DNA from: Candidatus Sulfotelmatobacter sp.
Lineage (GTDB): Bacteria > Acidobacteriota > Terriglobia > Terriglobales > Acidobacteriaceae
Reading direction: 5' to 3'
DNA length: 43,643 bases
Assembly: GCA_025462865.1 (NCBI GenBank)
Contig: JAOAPI010000096.1
Span: 1 to 43,643, forward strand
Shown: positions 17,071 through 24,630 of the stretch, piece after piece
Position numbering within the stretch: position 1 is the first letter of the stretch
Layout of the letters: every line of letters starts with the position of its first letter
The notes under the pieces: generated by a model
What the model was told of the DNA's origin: nothing
Database searches by the model: none
Seen by the model: only the letters and a program-made list of their open reading frames with translations
Position numbers and translations under genes: made by a program

Positions 17071-18549
17071 ATGATTTCCAGACGCGAGTTTGTTGCCGGC
17101 TCGCTGGCTCTGTCACTGTCACGGCTGTCGAATGCGGTTTCGGCGCCTGAATCAATCCTCGTCAATGACGTACATTCCCAACTCAATTCCACCCGGGTTC
17201 TTGAAATTCTGCAACCGGCTTCGCTAGAGGAACTTCAGGACATCGTTCGCGCCGCCAGGAAAAACCGAAAGAACATTTCCGTTGCTGGCGGGCGGCACGC
17301 CATGGGCGGGCAGCAGTTTGGCACTGACACCATTCTCATCGACATCCGGAAATTGAACCGGACCCTGCACCTCGACCACGAGCGTGGACTTCTCACCGTG
17401 GAATCAGGTATTGAATGGCCGAAACTGATTGATGATTATCTGTCGGCTCAAAATGGAAATTCCCACCCATGGGGCATCGCTCAGAAGCAAACAGGAGCAG
17501 ATCGGCTGACGATGGCGGGGACTATCGCAGCAAACGCGCATGGCCGCGGTTTGAAAATGAAACCGTTCATTAGCAACGTCGAATCGTTTGTTCTGGTTGA
17601 CGCGAGAGGAGCGGCGATCACCTGCAGTCGGACCGAAAACTCTCAATTGTTCAGTTTGGTGAACGGTGGCTATGGTCTCTTCGGTATTATTACTTCGCTG
17701 CAATTGCGTCTCGTGCCCCGGAGGAAAATCGAGCGAATAGTGGAAATTCGCACGATCGACGATCTGACTACCGCCTTCGAGAAACGTATTTCCGGTGGAT
17801 TTGAGTACGGCGATTTTCAATTTTCAGTCGAGCGCGACTCTGACGACTTCCTCCATAAGGGAGTTTTTTCCTGCTACCGTCCGGTGGCAATCGAAACTCC
17901 TATTTCGCTGGAACAGAAGCAGTTGTCCGACGAGAATTGGAGACAGCTTTTGTATCTCGCCCACGTGGACCCAAAGAAAGCGTTTGAAAGATATGCCGAA
18001 TATTATCTTTCGACAAGCGGTCAGGTGTATTGGTCAGATACGCATCAGCTGAGTATTTACCCCGACAACTACCACCGACAAATCGATGAGCAGTTGCACG
18101 CACCGTATCCCGCGAGCGAAATCATCGCTGAAATAGACGTGCCGCGGCCCATGCTGAAAGATTTTCTGAATGAGGCGAGAGAGGATTTTCGCAAGCACAA
18201 GGTCGATCTGATCTACGGAACTGTGCGCCTTATCGAGCGTGATGACGAGAGCTTTTTGCCATGGGCAAAACAACCTTACGCCTGCACGATTTTCAACTTA
18301 CATACGGTTCATCGCCCGGAGGACATCGAGCGCTCCAGCGATACTTTTCGAAGGCTGATCGACATGGCCGCTCGCCGCGGAGGCTCATACTACTTGACCT
18401 ACCATCGTGACGCTACTCGAAAGCAGGTCGAAAGCTGCTATCCCCAGTTTGCGGAGTTCCTGCGGATGAAGAAGAAGTACGATCCCGAAGAGCGATTTCA
18501 GAGCAACTGGTATAGGGAATACAAAACAATGTTCGCAGACCAATTGTGA
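17071..18549 (+). CDS. Tat-exported FAD-binding oxidoreductase (FAD_binding_4 type)
   Basis: The product is 492 aa. The ATG at 17071 has a strong GGAGGG site and gives a twin-arginine signal, SRREFVAG followed by a hydrophobic segment, so the folded flavoprotein is probably exported. The FAD domain (about 40-210) shows RKNRKNISVAGGRHAMGGQQFG, the GTDTILIDIRKLN strand and LTMAGTIAANAHGRGL, typical of the vanillyl-alcohol-oxidase/PCMH fold. The C-terminal half is an ALO/GlcD-like cap ending MKKKYDPEERFQSNWY. The His after GGR (RHAMGG) could carry a covalent flavin, as in that superfamily. The substrate is unknown; sugars, aldonolactones or hydroxy acids are all plausible. Confidence 0.88.
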   Translation: MISRREFVAGSLALSLSRLSNAVSAPESILVNDVHSQLNSTRVLEILQPASLEELQDIVRAARKNRKNISVAGGRHAMGGQQFGTDTILIDIRKLNRTLHLDHERGLLTVESGIEWPKLIDDYLSAQNGNSHPWGIAQKQTGADRLTMAGTIAANAHGRGLKMKPFISNVESFVLVDARGAAITCSRTENSQLFSLVNGGYGLFGIITSLQLRLVPRRKIERIVEIRTIDDLTTAFEKRISGGFEYGDFQFSVERDSDDFLHKGVFSCYRPVAIETPISLEQKQLSDENWRQLLYLAHVDPKKAFERYAEYYLSTSGQVYWSDTHQLSIYPDNYHRQIDEQLHAPYPASEIIAEIDVPRPMLKDFLNEAREDFRKHKVDLIYGTVRLIERDDESFLPWAKQPYACTIFNLHTVHRPEDIERSSDTFRRLIDMAARRGGSYYLTYHRDATRKQVESCYPQFAEFLRMKKKYDPEERFQSNWYREYKTMFADQL

Positions 18550-18650
18550 CACAAGCGGCTGCGATTCAAACTCTTTGCTCTCTGATCTTGCAAATGGAAG
18601 CCGGGTCTTTGCTCCATTGACGATTCCAGACTCTCCCCTTACCCTGTAAC

Positions 18651-19604
18651 GTGCACTTGAAGAGCTTTGAAGTCTCCCACCTGGGCGTCGCCGACGACAT
18701 CACCGATCTGGTCGGCGGAACTCCCATGCTTCGATTGAAGCGGCTGGTTCCGGCCGGATCTGCGGACATCTTCGCCAAACTTGAATACCTGAATCCGGGC
18801 GGCAGCGTGAAAGACCGCGCCGCCATTGGAATCATCCGCAGAGCAGAGCAAGAGGGGAAACTTGCCCCCAGGGGGACGATCGTGGAGGCCACGGCCGGGA
18901 ATACCGGAATAGGCCTGGCGCTGATTGGTGTGAATCGCGGCTACAAGGTGAAGCTGTTTGTCCCGGAAAATTTCTCACAGGAAAAGGTGATCATCATGCG
19001 GGCGCTGGGCGCGGAAGTGGAGCGCACGCCGGATGACGAGGGCATGCGGGGGGCGATCCGGCGCGCCAAGGAGCTAGTGGCGGGCGATCCCAGTGCTTTC
19101 ATGGCGGGACAGTTTGAAAACCAGGCGAATCCCGATTATCACTACGAAACCACCGCGGTAGAGATGTTTGAGCAGATGGGTGGAAAGATCGACGCAGTGG
19201 TTTTTGGTTGTGGCACTTGCGGAACTTTTACCGGAGTAGCGCGATACATGAAAGAGCATCTGCCGGGCGTGCTGGCTGTCGCGGTCGAAACTCAAGGCTC
19301 GATTCTTGCAGGGGGAGAGCCGGGACCTCACAAGGTGGAAGGCATCGGAGTGAGTTTTATTCCCGAGACGTTTGATCCGTCGGTATGCGACGAAGTGATT
19401 GCGGTGACCGACGAGAATGCATTTGAGACCGTGAAGCGACTGGCGGCGCAAGAAGGCGTGCTTGCGGGATCGAGTGGAGGGGCGGCTGTCTTCGCGGCTG
19501 TGGAAGTTGCGCGGCGGCTGGGGGCGGGGAAGCGGGTCGCAACAGTTATTCCGGATTCGGCTGAGCGGTATTTGTCGAAGAAGATTTTTGAAGGCGGCAT
19601 TTAG
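18651..19604 (+). CDS. mccA: Cystathionine beta-synthase / cysteine synthase, MccA type
   Basis: This 317-aa PLP enzyme has fold-type II structure. It joins homocysteine with serine or O-acetylserine to give cystathionine, or makes cysteine from sulfide. Key parts are KLEYLNPGGSVKDR with the PLP Lys54, EATAGNTGIGLA for the substrate carboxylate, FGCGTCGTFTGVARYMK for the PLP phosphate and GSSGGAAVFAA near the end. The EATAGNTG wording, and the NFSQEK...ALGAEVERTPDDEGMRGAI stretch, resemble Bacillus MccA more than CysK. It lacks the haem and the C-terminal CBS domains of animal enzymes. It starts at GTG with no clear ribosome site. The next gene, a cystathionine gamma-lyase type enzyme, supports reverse transsulfuration. 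Confidence 0.85.
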   Translation: MHLKSFEVSHLGVADDITDLVGGTPMLRLKRLVPAGSADIFAKLEYLNPGGSVKDRAAIGIIRRAEQEGKLAPRGTIVEATAGNTGIGLALIGVNRGYKVKLFVPENFSQEKVIIMRALGAEVERTPDDEGMRGAIRRAKELVAGDPSAFMAGQFENQANPDYHYETTAVEMFEQMGGKIDAVVFGCGTCGTFTGVARYMKEHLPGVLAVAVETQGSILAGGEPGPHKVEGIGVSFIPETFDPSVCDEVIAVTDENAFETVKRLAAQEGVLAGSSGGAAVFAAVEVARRLGAGKRVATVIPDSAERYLSKKIFEGGI

Positions 19605-19639
19605 CAGCAGCACGAGCGGTAATGGGAAATGCCCCCGGG

Positions 19640-19697
19640 AGTGTTCGTCGCAACGCCGACGAATAACGGGTTCGTCGCTTCGCTCAGAATGACAAAA
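19640..19697. repeat. Dispersed intergenic repeat of the 'cttcgctcagaatgac' type
   Basis: The 98-bp gap between the two transsulfuration genes contains TTCGTCG (19644-19650) with an inverted copy CGACGAA (19657-19663), and TTCGTCG again at 19671-19677 leading into cttcgctcagaatgac. Translated antisense this gives the 'CHSERS' string well known as the translation of dispersed repeats in acidobacterial and other environmental genomes. It is probably a non-coding REP-like element between the genes. Only this copy is visible here, so the dispersed nature rests on outside knowledge. Confidence 0.6.
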
Positions 19698-19702
19698 GTT
19701 AT

Positions 19703-20866
19703 ATGGGCATGAAACAAAATAAACAATCAGGTTTTGCAACCCGCGCCATTCACGATGGCCAGGAGCCGGATCCGCTGACCGGCGCGGTCAACGTCCCCAT
19801 CTACTTGAGTTCGACATACGTGCAGCAGGGGATTGGGCAGAACAAGGGATATGAGTATTCGCGGGTTTCAAATCCTACCCGTGCCCGGCTCGAGCAAAAT
19901 CTCGCTTCTCTCGAAGGCGGTATCGCTGCGCCGGTTTTTGCCAGCGGCATGGCGGCCATCAACGCAGTCGCCAGCATGCTGACGGCGGGCGATCACGTCG
20001 TTTGCGGGAATGATTTGTATGGCGGCACGCCACGTCTGTTCAACCAGGTGCTGACGGGGTTCGGCCTGGAATTTTCTTACGTCGACACTTCGCAGGCGGA
20101 TAACGTGGAGCGCGCGATTCGCAAAAATACGCGGATGGTATACGTGGAAACTCCGACGAATCCACTCATGCGCTTGAGCGATCTGGCAGCCATCAGCCGG
20201 ACATGCCGCCGCAAGAAAGCTGCGTTGGTAGTGGATAACACGTTCATGTCTCCTTATTTTCAGCAGCCGCTGGCACATGGCGCGGATATGGTCGTGCATT
20301 CGACCACAAAATTTCTCAATGGACACAGCGATGGACTGGGCGGCGTAGTGGTTTGCAGCAGGCCGGAGCAGGCCGAGAAGCTGGCGTTTCTGCAGAAGGC
20401 CGCAGGTGCAATCCTTTCTCCGTTCGAATGCTGGTTATTGCTGCGCGGCGTGAAAACGCTGGCTGCTCGTATGGAAGTTCACGACACCAACGGACGAGTC
20501 GTGGCTGAATTTCTTGCCAAGCACCGGAAGATAAGCCGGGTTTTCTATCCGGGACTGCCGAATCACCCGCAGCATCAGTTGGCGAAACGGCAGATGAGCG
20601 GGTTTGGTTCAATGATTACGTTCGAGACTGGCTCGCTGAAAAACGCCAACAGGATGCTGAAGAAACTGCGTGTATGCTCGCTGGCCGAATCGCTGGGTGG
20701 AGTGGAAACGTTGATCTCACATCCCGCAACCATGACTCACGCGGCACTCGGTGAGAAAGGACGCAAGGCTATCGGCATAACAGATGGCATGGTGCGCATT
20801 TCGGTCGGGATTGAAGACTTGCGAGATATTCTTGAGGATCTGGAATCGGGGCTCGCTGCAATCTAG
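19703..20866 (+). CDS. mccB: Cystathionine gamma-lyase / gamma-synthase, MccB type
   Basis: This 387-aa Cys/Met-metabolism PLP enzyme has fold-type I structure. It either cleaves cystathionine to cysteine (gamma-lyase) or makes it (gamma-synthase). The sequence shows GYEYSRVSNPTRARLE, the FASGMAAINAV cofactor strand, DNTFMSPYFQQPLAHGADMV and the PLP lysine Lys203 in HSTTKFLNGHSDGLGG. The end, RMSGFGSMITFET to SLGGVETLISHPATMTHA and ISVGIEDLRDILEDL, is complete. Closest resemblance by eye is Bacillus MccB. Together with the preceding MccA-like gene it would convert homocysteine to cysteine by reverse transsulfuration. The initiator could be the Met at codon 1 or 3. Confidence 0.87.
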   Translation: MGMKQNKQSGFATRAIHDGQEPDPLTGAVNVPIYLSSTYVQQGIGQNKGYEYSRVSNPTRARLEQNLASLEGGIAAPVFASGMAAINAVASMLTAGDHVVCGNDLYGGTPRLFNQVLTGFGLEFSYVDTSQADNVERAIRKNTRMVYVETPTNPLMRLSDLAAISRTCRRKKAALVVDNTFMSPYFQQPLAHGADMVVHSTTKFLNGHSDGLGGVVVCSRPEQAEKLAFLQKAAGAILSPFECWLLLRGVKTLAARMEVHDTNGRVVAEFLAKHRKISRVFYPGLPNHPQHQLAKRQMSGFGSMITFETGSLKNANRMLKKLRVCSLAESLGGVETLISHPATMTHAALGEKGRKAIGITDGMVRISVGIEDLRDILEDLESGLAAI

Positions 20867-20931
20867 TTCCTTTTGCCATGGACTGGCACGGATCGCCACG
20901 GATAAATCACAATTCTTGGTCTCCGGGACCA

Positions 20932-21258
20932 CTACTCTTCTGCGGTAACCGACTCAGCGATCCATTGCAGATAGTTGGGCGATCCATCTTCAATCGTCAG
21001 GCAAATGCATTCGGGAAACTCATAGGAGTGGAGGTCCGCAATTGCCTGGCGCACTTGACCGAACATTCCCGCGGTTGTCTTGATCACTAAGAGCCACTCG
21101 CCGGCTTTTTCCACTTTGTCCTTCCAGCGGTAGACTGAAGTGACATGCGGCACGATATTCACACAAGCTGCCAGTCCGCCTTCGACCAGACGGTGCGCAA
21201 TTCTGCCAGCTTCCTCTTCCGAACCCGTAGTGGTTAGGACGATTCGCTTGTCCGTCAT
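20932..21258 (-). CDS. cutA: Divalent-cation tolerance protein CutA
   Basis: This 108-aa trimeric ferredoxin-like protein is of normal CutA1 length. Recognisable elements are EEAGRIAHRLVEGGLAACVNIVPHVTSVYRW, with the conserved Cys and the Tyr-Arg-Trp, then WLLVIKTTAGMFGQVRQAIADLHSYEFPECICLTIEDGSPNYLQWI. CutA binds copper and other divalent metals in vitro, but its cellular role is unsettled. It is transcribed toward the mccB gene, sharing a 65-bp gap with it, and divergently from the phosphohexomutase gene. Confidence 0.93.
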   Translation of the reverse strand: MTDKRIVLTTTGSEEEAGRIAHRLVEGGLAACVNIVPHVTSVYRWKDKVEKAGEWLLVIKTTAGMFGQVRQAIADLHSYEFPECICLTIEDGSPNYLQWIAESVTAEE

Positions 21259-21323
21259 ATAAAATCAGCCTTCGCGACGACGGCAGCCATCTGCCGGCCA
21301 TCGTCATCTGAGAGCCTAGCACT

Positions 21324-21329
21324 TACGAT
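21324..21329 (+). promoter_or_regulatory. Candidate -10 box for the phosphohexomutase gene
   Basis: TACGAT ends 13 nt before the ATG at 21343. A purine-rich GAGAAG between the two would serve as a weak ribosome binding site. No -35 is convincing. Confidence 0.25.
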
Positions 21330-21342
21330 AGAGAACGAGAAG

Positions 21343-22761
21343 ATGAGCACACAAATCAAGTTCGGTACCTCGGGTTGGCGGGCAGTGATGGCGGAAGATT
21401 TTACCTTCGCCAACGTGCGACGCGCGCTCGGCGGAATTGCACGCTATGTGGCCGCGCAGAAAAAGAATGGCGCACGCTTAATCGTGGGGCGCGATCCCCG
21501 TTTTCTGGGCGAGACCTTTTGTTCCATGGCCGCGGATATTCTTTCGGCGCACGCTATCACGCCGGTGATGGTCGCCGACCCCGCGCCCACGCCGGCATTT
21601 GCTTATGCCGTGGTTCAAGCCAAGGCAGATGGCGTGATCAACTTTACGGCCTCCCATAATCCTCCGGAATATAACGGAATCAAGTTCTCGACACCGGATG
21701 GCTGTCCGGCACTGCCGGAAGTCACAAAGAGAATTGAGGCCGAGATCCATGCCGCAGAGCGCGACGCGCCCTCACCGAGCAAAAGAACTAACGGCGGATC
21801 TGCAACGGTCAAGGAATCTCTGGATGTTAAAGCGGGATATTTGAAACGGTTGGCGGAAATCGTTGATCTGGACGTCATCCGCAAGGCCAACCTGCGGGTC
21901 TGTTTCGATCCAATGTGGGGCGCTGCTCGCGGATACTCAGACGGCGTCTTGCGAGAGGCCGGTGTGAAAGTTGGTACGGTCCACGACTATCGGGACGTGT
22001 TGTTTGGCGGGCACGCCCCCGAGCCGGACGATCATTTGTTGACGGACCTGCGCGAACAGATGCGTGCGACCAAGGCGCAGATTGGCATTGCCACAGACGG
22101 TGATGCGGACCGCTTCGGGATTGTGGACGCCGACGGAACTTTCCTGCAGCCGAACTACGTGATCGCGTTGCTGTTCGACTATCTGGTTGAGACACGGGGA
22201 TGGAAAAACGGTGTGGCCAAGTCTGTCGCGACAACCAACTTGATCAATGCGATCGCCCAGGCGCGCGGCGTCGAACTGCACGAGACACCCGTAGGATTTA
22301 AATATATTGGCGAACTGATTATGCAGGACAAAATCGCCATTGGCGGGGAGGAGAGCGCGGGACTCTCGATCCGTCATCACGTGCCGGAGAAAGATGGAGT
22401 GCTCGCTGGACTTCTGTGCTGTGAAATGGTGGCGCGACGGGGAAAGTCATTGGGCGAACAACTCAAAGCTTTATGTAACCAAGTTGGTTCCTATTATCCC
22501 GAACGCCAGAACTTCCGCTTGACGCCCGAGGTGAAAGCGAAGTTCACTGAGAAGCTACGGTCTGATCCGAAAGAGTTCTCCGGACACAAGGTCAGCAAAG
22601 TGGTTCGCACCGACGGGTTGAAGCTGGTTTTTGAAGATGGTTCCTGGGTGTGTTACCGGCTTTCCGGAACCGAGCCAGTGGTGAGGGTGTATTCCGAGGC
22701 GCGCAGTGAACGGGATCTGGAAAAGTTGAGCGCGGCGGCCAAGCAATGGATTTTCGAGTGA
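21343..22761 (+). CDS. Phosphoglucomutase/phosphomannomutase (alpha-D-phosphohexomutase family)
   Basis: This 472-aa enzyme moves phosphate between C1 and C6 of glucose or mannose phosphates through a phosphoserine. Domain 1 starts IKFGTSGWRAVMAEDFT. The phosphoserine loop is TASHNPPEYNG with Ser104. The metal site DGDADRFGIVD lies near residue 250, the sugar loop GGEESAGLSIR near 340, and the C-terminal phosphate-binding RLSGTEPVVRVYSEA near the end. All four domains are complete. The precise sugar (glucose, mannose or glucosamine) is not decided by eye; the GEES form of the sugar-specificity loop favours PGM/PMM over GlmM. The downstream DivIC-like gene overlaps it by 16 nt, so translation is likely coupled. 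Confidence 0.9.
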   Translation: MSTQIKFGTSGWRAVMAEDFTFANVRRALGGIARYVAAQKKNGARLIVGRDPRFLGETFCSMAADILSAHAITPVMVADPAPTPAFAYAVVQAKADGVINFTASHNPPEYNGIKFSTPDGCPALPEVTKRIEAEIHAAERDAPSPSKRTNGGSATVKESLDVKAGYLKRLAEIVDLDVIRKANLRVCFDPMWGAARGYSDGVLREAGVKVGTVHDYRDVLFGGHAPEPDDHLLTDLREQMRATKAQIGIATDGDADRFGIVDADGTFLQPNYVIALLFDYLVETRGWKNGVAKSVATTNLINAIAQARGVELHETPVGFKYIGELIMQDKIAIGGEESAGLSIRHHVPEKDGVLAGLLCCEMVARRGKSLGEQLKALCNQVGSYYPERQNFRLTPEVKAKFTEKLRSDPKEFSGHKVSKVVRTDGLKLVFEDGSWVCYRLSGTEPVVRVYSEARSERDLEKLSAAAKQWIFE

Positions 22762-23213
22762 AAAATATTTCTAGAATTCGGCGATTTCCCAGTGCGCAAG
22801 ATGGGCTGCGTGCCATGGCCCAGAGAGCGCCGGAGGCCGAGGCTATTGCCGCGTCGTGGGTCGAGTATATCCGGCCGTTCGCGGTTCAGGCGTATATCTT
22901 CAGGCGCCGAATTGCGACGATCACAGTTGCCGTCCTCGCCAGCTTGCTATTCGTACATGTGATGTTTGGCGCTAACGGCATGGTTGTGTACAAGCGGAAG
23001 CGCGCAGAATATGAATCGCTGCAAAAACGGATCCTGCAGGAACAGAAGGAAAACGACATTTATACCGAGCAGATTCACGGCTTGAAAACCGACGAGAAGG
23101 CCATCGAGAAAGAAGCTCGCGAGCAGCTGCGTTACGCGCGTCCTGGAGAGTATGTTTACGTTCCTCCGACTCCAGCAAGTCCCGCACCCGCCAACCATTC
23201 CGCTAAAAAGTAG
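22746..23213 (+). CDS. FtsB/DivIC-like cell-division protein
   Basis: This 155-aa protein has the septum-formation-initiator layout. A cytoplasmic N-terminus of about 55 residues precedes one membrane helix (about 58-77, IATITVAVLASLLFVHVMFG). A coiled coil follows (about 85-120, RKRAEYESLQKRILQEQKENDIYTEQIHGLKTD), and then the conserved EKEAREQLRYARPGEYVYV motif. FtsB/DivIC forms a complex with FtsL and FtsQ/DivIB that activates septal peptidoglycan synthesis. The N-terminal extension is longer than in FtsB. It overlaps the mutase gene by 16 nt. A proline/alanine tail follows the core. Confidence 0.85.
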   Translation: MDFRVKNISRIRRFPSAQDGLRAMAQRAPEAEAIAASWVEYIRPFAVQAYIFRRRIATITVAVLASLLFVHVMFGANGMVVYKRKRAEYESLQKRILQEQKENDIYTEQIHGLKTDEKAIEKEAREQLRYARPGEYVYVPPTPASPAPANHSAKK

Positions 23214-23274
23214 TCTTCGTGGTTGAACTTAAATTAGTGTTTACAAATGCATGACACGGGTGTGTTTCCTTCTG

Positions 23275-23283
23275 TGGTATAGT
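23275..23283 (+). promoter_or_regulatory. Extended -10 promoter upstream of the small secreted protein
   Basis: TGTGG-TATAGT contains the TGn extension plus TATAGT (23278-23283), the same arrangement as before the aldehyde dehydrogenase. The start would be near 23290, giving a leader of about 110 nt before the ATG at 23400. Confidence 0.4.
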
Positions 23284-23329
23284 TCGGGGCGTTAATCGAC
23301 GGACCGCTGCGGTGTGAGCGGCCCCGAAC
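23282..23329 (+). other. Inverted repeat overlapping the -10 and leader
   Basis: GTTCGGGGC (23282-23290) and GCCCCGAAC (23321-23329) are perfect 9-bp arms. An inner CCGCT/AGCGG pair (23304-23308 and 23317-23321) lies inside. The left arm overlaps the -10, so it is either an operator at DNA level or, if transcription starts further upstream, a leader hairpin. Confidence 0.45.
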
Positions 23330-23399
23330 GTACGATTAGATTTCTTCCAACCTGCGGCGCAGGGCCGCGATTGTAACCTCTAAAGGAGAAAAATCGGCC

Positions 23400-23729
23400 A
23401 TGAGAAAAGTGCTAGTGCTTTGTCTGGCAGTCTGTTTCGTGTTCGCCCTGACGGCTTTGGCGTTTGATGATATGGGCAAGAGCACGACTGTTAATGGTTG
23501 GGTGAGTGAGGACAAATGCGGCGCGAAGAACGCCAATGAAAAGGGCGAGGCTTGCACCAAGAAATGTCTGGCCGCGGGCGCGAAGATGGTCGTCGTCACC
23601 GACAAGGACCAGAAGATCCTGATGGTCGACAATCCTGACGCTCTAAAGGGGCATGAGGGACATCACGTTGCTGTGACCGGACACATGGGCAAAGACTCGA
23701 TTCACGTGGAAAGTACGAAGATGCTCTAA
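23400..23729 (+). CDS. Small secreted protein, DUF5818-like
   Basis: This 109-aa protein has a clear Sec signal peptide (LVLCLAVCFVFALTALAF). The mature part reads like the acidobacterial family with a TVNGWVSEDKCGAKNAN segment, two conserved cysteines (CGAKN and CTKKC), and a C-terminal beta strand pattern HHVAVTGHMGKDSIHVES. This resembles DUF5818, an OB-like fold of unknown role; the cysteine spacing suggests a disulfide or metal site. AGGAG lies about 11 nt before the ATG. A bidirectional terminator follows immediately. Confidence 0.8.
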   Translation: MRKVLVLCLAVCFVFALTALAFDDMGKSTTVNGWVSEDKCGAKNANEKGEACTKKCLAAGAKMVVVTDKDQKILMVDNPDALKGHEGHHVAVTGHMGKDSIHVESTKML

Positions 23730-23748
23730 GGAAGTTCGGAGTGATAAG

Positions 23749-23772
23749 GGGCGGCCTCGGCCGCCCTTTTTA
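23749..23772 (+). terminator. Terminator between the small secreted protein and thiG
   Basis: GGGCGGCC-TC-GGCCGCCC is a perfect 8-bp stem followed by TTTTT on the plus strand. It starts 20 nt after the stop of the small secreted gene. thiG converges on it and its stop codon lies at the hairpin edge. On the minus strand the base run is less clear, so it is best called a plus-strand terminator, possibly acting both ways. Confidence 0.88.
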
Positions 23773-24546
23773 TTTTGCGACCGCGCCTTCCAGTGGCGAG
23801 CTCGCAGTGGCGTAAAGTTTTTTCGGCATGCGGCCTGATAGGTATGCCTGCCGCCCCCCAAGCACACCATGCCGCATCGCCTCCGCCATCAGCACTGGAT
23901 CTTGCGCGTTGGCAATGCCGCTATTCATGAGCACTGCGTCGGCGCCGAGTTCCATTGCAATAGCGGCGTCGGAGGCAGTGCCCACGCCCGCATCCACAAT
24001 GAGAGGAACACCGCTGATCATCTCCCGAAGGATGCGGATGTGGGCTTGATTCTGGATGCCCATGCCACTGCCGATCGGCGCTCCGAGTGGCATCACGGCT
24101 GCTGCTCCGGCGTCGATCAGTCGCTTGGCAAAAACAATGTCATCGGACGTGTAAGGCAGAACGGTGAAACCTTCGCCGACCAGAACTCGCGTGGCCTCAA
24201 GCGTAGCTTGTACGTCTGGGTAGAGCGTGGCTTGATCGCCGATCACTTCTAATTTCACCCAATCGGACAGGCCAACTTCGCGCCCCAGGCGCGCCGCTCG
24301 AATGGCTTCGTCCGCGGTATAGCACCCGGCCGTGTTGGGTAGCAGAAAATATTTCTTCGCATCGATGTAGTCGAGCAAAGATTCTTTGCTGCGGTCAAGA
24401 TTTACGCGCCGCACGGCGACCGTGACCATGTCGGCTCCGCTGGCCTCAAGGACGCGGGCAGTTTCCTGAAAGGATTTATATTTTCCTGTGCCCACGATCA
24501 AGCGGGAACGAAAGGAGCGGCCGGCGATAATGAGTGGGTCAGTCAT
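23770..24546 (-). CDS. thiG: Thiazole synthase
   Basis: The enzyme makes the thiazole phosphate part of thiamine from 1-deoxy-D-xylulose 5-phosphate, dehydroglycine and ThiS thiocarboxylate. The 258-aa product is a complete TIM barrel: [12 protein letters not shown], the active-site Lys98 in [81 protein letters not shown]. No thiS, thiO, thiH or thiF is adjacent, and no TPP riboswitch was seen in the 84-nt gap upstream. A TACAAT ends 8 nt before the ATG and leaves only a GAGGG between them. Confidence 0.95.
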   Translation of the reverse strand: MTDPLIIAGRSFRSRLIVGTGKYKSFQETARVLEASGADMVTVAVRRVNLDRSKESLLDYIDAKKYFLLPNTAGCYTADEAIRAARLGREVGLSDWVKLEVIGDQATLYPDVQATLEATRVLVGEGFTVLPYTSDDIVFAKRLIDAGAAAVMPLGAPIGSGMGIQNQAHIRILREMISGVPLIVDAGVGTASDAAIAMELGADAVLMNSGIANAQDPVLMAEAMRHGVLGGRQAYLSGRMPKKLYATASSPLEGAVAK

Positions 24547-24554
24547 GACCCTCT

Positions 24555-24560
24555 ATTGTA
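24555..24560 (-). promoter_or_regulatory. Candidate -10 box immediately before thiG
   Basis: On the minus strand TACAAT ends 8 nt before the thiG ATG. Transcription would start at or beside the start codon. No good -35 is visible. Confidence 0.35.
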
Positions 24561-24630
24561 AACCGACTCGCACCGATCTTGAGCCAGCCCGGCGGGAAGG
24601 CCCAAGAGAACCTTCGCCACTGAGCGATTC

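Noticed and set aside
19074..19739. 221-aa leftward ORF over the mccA gene
   Set aside because: It is a frame shadow of the beta-synthase gene extended through the dispersed repeat; the CHSERS string is repeat-derived.
20870..20930. Possible second dispersed repeat (ggactggcacggatcgccacggat)
   Set aside because: Suggestive of repeats in other acidobacteria, but only a short stretch without inverted arms is visible, so it is not listed as a feature.
24547..24630. TPP riboswitch upstream of thiG
   Set aside because: The 84-nt gap is too short for the riboswitch and lacks its conserved CUGAGA and ACCUGA elements.
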